Part shown: positions 22,055-23,775 of the stretch, one piece after another
Numbering within the stretch: position 1 is the stretch's first letter
Layout of the letters: each line of letters opens with the position of its first letter
From: Oscillospiraceae bacterium
GTDB lineage: Bacteria; Bacillota; Clostridia; Oscillospirales; Ruminococcaceae
Assembly (NCBI GenBank): GCA_900768995.1
Contig: CAAGEZ010000067.1
Location: forward strand, 1 to 23,775
Reading direction: 5' to 3'
DNA: 23,775 bases
Program-made: the position numbers and the translations under genes
Notes under the pieces: model-generated
What the model saw: the letters and a program-made list of their open reading frames with translations, nothing else
The model's database searches: none
What the model was told of the DNA's origin: nothing

Positions 22055-23347
22055 ATGGAAAACAAGTATTCTATAAGAGTAAAAGATGTCCATAAATCCT
22101 TTAAGGTATATTACGACAGGAGCTACAGCCTGAAAGAGACCCTGCTTTTTAAAAACCGAAGGAGATTTGAGGAGCGTCAGGTTCTTAAAGGCATATCCTT
22201 TGATGTAAAAAAAGGCGAAGCAATAGGGCTTGTGGGTCATAACGGCTGCGGCAAGAGCACTATGCTCAAACTGCTTACACGAATAATGTATCCTGACCGG
22301 GGAAGCATCGAAATAAAAGGCAGAGTATCAAGCCTGATAGAACTTGGAGCAGGCTTTCACCCCGATATGAGCGGCAGGGAGAATATCTATACAAATGCCG
22401 CTATATTCGGTCTGACCGAAAAGGAAATAGACGAAAGATTACAGGATATCGTTGATTTCTCCGAAATGGAAGAGTTCATCGATAATCCGGTAAGAACATA
22501 TTCCTCCGGAATGTATATGCGTCTTGCCTTTTCCGTTGCAATAAACGTGAACGCTGATGTTCTGCTTATCGATGAGATACTTGCGGTGGGCGATGTGGCA
22601 TTTCAAAACAAATGTTTCAATCGCCTTAAGGAAATAAAGGCAAACGGCACCACTATTGTTATTGTTTCACACAGCCTCGGTCAGATCGAGCAGATATGCG
22701 ACCGTTCTGTCTGGATAAATGACGGGCTTATCTGCGGCGATGGCGACCCGAAGCAGATCCATATGGAATATCTTGACTATATGGTAAAGAAACAGCGTGA
22801 CGCCGAAAAGCGGAGCGAAGCCGGAAAAGAAACACAGCCTGCCGCCGCACAGCAGAAAAAGAGTGACGGCGGAACTGATGCGGCACCCCCAAAGCCCCGC
22901 AAACGCTGGGGAAACGGCGACGCCGTTATCAGCCGCATAAGCATTGCCGCCGATGACGGCAGTGAAAGCAGGATATACAGCACAGGTGACAATATAAACA
23001 TCGAAATATCATACACAGTGAAAAAAGCCGTTAAAGATGCGGTTTTCGGCATAGGCATCTTTAACCGGGGCGGAGTAAACTGCTACGGCACAAATACAAG
23101 AATAGACAATATAGCTTCATTTGACCTGACAGCCTCGGGAACAGTCAGACTAAAGCTCAGAAACGTTCCTCTTCTCCCCGGAGAATATCTTCTTGACTTT
23201 GCTATAGAATGCGGTCAGGGTATCCCTGTTGATTATTTCAGAGAAGCCGAAGTGATACGCATAAATTCATCTGCAGGTGATGTTGGTGTGGCGAGAATTG
23301 AACACAGCTGGGAAAACCTCGGCAACAGGACGGAACAGGAAGGATAA
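22055..23347 (+). CDS. wzt: ABC polysaccharide exporter ATPase with C-terminal glycan-binding domain
   Basis: This 430-residue ATPase has Walker A GLVGHNGCGKST (about 57-68), signature YSSGM (149-153), Walker B VLLIDE with D-loop, and switch histidine VSHSL. A charged linker (about 245-285, KKQRDAEKRSE... KPRKRW) leads to a ~140-residue beta-sandwich-like domain (WGNGDAVISRIS... YSTGDNINIEISYTV... PLLPGEYLLDFAIE), the mark of Wzt proteins that recognise the modified chain end. GGAGG at 22045-22049 points to ATG 22055; ATG 22043 would put the ribosome site inside the gene. The capping methyltransferase follows five bases downstream, fitting methyl-dependent export. Confidence 0.94.
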   Translation: MENKYSIRVKDVHKSFKVYYDRSYSLKETLLFKNRRRFEERQVLKGISFDVKKGEAIGLVGHNGCGKSTMLKLLTRIMYPDRGSIEIKGRVSSLIELGAGFHPDMSGRENIYTNAAIFGLTEKEIDERLQDIVDFSEMEEFIDNPVRTYSSGMYMRLAFSVAINVNADVLLIDEILAVGDVAFQNKCFNRLKEIKANGTTIVIVSHSLGQIEQICDRSVWINDGLICGDGDPKQIHMEYLDYMVKKQRDAEKRSEAGKETQPAAAQQKKSDGGTDAAPPKPRKRWGNGDAVISRISIAADDGSESRIYSTGDNINIEISYTVKKAVKDAVFGIGIFNRGGVNCYGTNTRIDNIASFDLTASGTVRLKLRNVPLLPGEYLLDFAIECGQGIPVDYFREAEVIRINSSAGDVGVARIEHSWENLGNRTEQEG

Positions 23348-23352
23348 GAGAT

Positions 23353-23775
23353 ATGGGTCTCAGAAGATATCTGATGGAAAAAATTTTCCCCGAATACAAC
23401 AGCCTTGTAAAGCAGACTGAGCTCCTTAAAAAAGAAAATCAGGAACTGAATGATAAGCTGAACAGCTGCGGCAGGAAAACGGACGAGCTGATCGATATGC
23501 TGAATGATTACGGCGATGTCTGCAAAAATGTGGGCAACCTTAATTCTATGCTGAATGATTACGGCGATATATGCAAGAACATCGGCAACCTTAATTCTAT
23601 GCTGAGCAATTACGGCGATATATGCAAGAACATCGGCAACCTTAATTCTATGCTGATCAATTACGGCGACATATGCAAGAACATCGGCAATCTTAATTCT
23701 ATGCTGAGCAATTACGGCGACATATGCAAGAACATCGGCAATCTTAATTCTATGCTGAGCAATTACGGCGACATA
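23353..23775 (+). CDS. N-terminal part of coiled-coil/tandem-repeat SAM methyltransferase (continues at 1)
   Basis: The ATG at 23353 follows the wzt stop by five bases, with AAGGA upstream. Residues 1-48 hold a short basic start and a heptad-like coiled coil (LVKQTELLKKENQELNDKL). From residue 49 there are six 17-residue units, MLxxYGDxCKNxGNLNS, drifting from a divergent first copy to near-identical later copies. The reading frame runs off the window edge and continues in the 1-922 gene after merging the identical 100 bp. The hydrophobic spacing inside a unit (I, L, L, Y, I at 3-4 residue steps) suits a coiled-coil rod. By analogy with WbdD, the rod may set the distance between membrane-bound machinery and the capping active site. 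Confidence 0.85.
   Translation, partial: MGLRRYLMEKIFPEYNSLVKQTELLKKENQELNDKLNSCGRKTDELIDMLNDYGDVCKNVGNLNSMLNDYGDICKNIGNLNSMLSNYGDICKNIGNLNSMLINYGDICKNIGNLNSMLSNYGDICKNIGNLNSMLSNYGDI
23497..23775 (+). repeat. 51-bp in-frame tandem repeats, right-end copies
   Basis: Units start at 23497, 23548, 23599, 23650, 23701 and 23752, the last being cut by the window. Unit 1 is most divergent (Val for Ile twice, Asn-Asp for Ser-Asn). Units 4 and 5 differ by one base. Merging with the left end gives six full units. The near-identity points to recent duplication or ongoing slippage, so copy number may vary among strains or be under-counted in the assembly. Confidence 0.95.

Noticed and set aside
23497..23775. 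Regular 51-bp repeats resembling a CRISPR array
   Set aside because: The repeats are contiguous with no unique spacers, keep one reading frame, and lie within a methyltransferase gene.

Overview
The window looks like one complete circular plasmid-like replicon of about 23.7 kb, cut inside a tandem repeat, most likely from a Gram-positive gut or rumen Clostridium-class bacterium (Ruminococcus-like). The host guess rests on Firmicute-style AGGAGG ribosome sites, near-consensus TTGACA/TATAAT promoters and gene style, and is only moderate. Bases 1-100 are identical to bases 23676-23775. The gene broken at the right end (starts 23353) continues in frame into the gene at the left end (ends 922). 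Joining the ends gives a circle of 23,675 bp, or slightly more if the assembler collapsed repeat copies.

Backbone (about 5.0-12.8 kb). A serine resolvase with a res-like promoter region (5009-5793) is followed by an orphan sugar nucleotidyltransferase (5794-6666). A leftward replication operon holds a T7 gp4-like primase-helicase (8994-10946), an unknown protein (7840-8676) and a probable replication initiator (6774-7838). A 760-bp gene-free region (10947-11706) carries six 19-bp iterons, three of them spaced exactly 22 bp apart. A rightward parA plus ribbon-helix-helix partition pair follows (11707-12773). TGTATG-rich tracts lie between backbone genes, and their strand flips at the origin.

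Cargo (about 12.8 kb through the junction to 4.97 kb). One rightward operon reads manC, two GT4 glycosyltransferases, gmd, rmd, a small DUF4214-like protein, a two-domain glycosyltransferase, wzm, wzt, a coiled-coil/tandem-repeat methyltransferase, and two polytopic GT-C-like membrane proteins with C-terminal DUF4214-like modules. ManC, Gmd and Rmd together make GDP-D-rhamnose from mannose-1-phosphate. The GT4 enzymes and the large glycosyltransferase would build a D-rhamnose/D-mannose polymer. Wzm/Wzt would export it, with the Wzt C-terminal domain reading the glycan end. The methyltransferase probably caps the chain. The closest known layouts are the Pseudomonas A-band (D-rhamnan) locus and the E. 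coli O8/O9a WbdD system.

The most striking feature is the methyltransferase. About six near-identical 17-residue repeats lie between an N-terminal coiled coil and the catalytic domain. By analogy with WbdD, where a coiled coil sets O-antigen length, this could be a repeat-number-tunable length ruler on a mobile plasmid. No mannose isomerase, phosphomannomutase or lipid-carrier initiating transferase is encoded, so the host must supply these steps.
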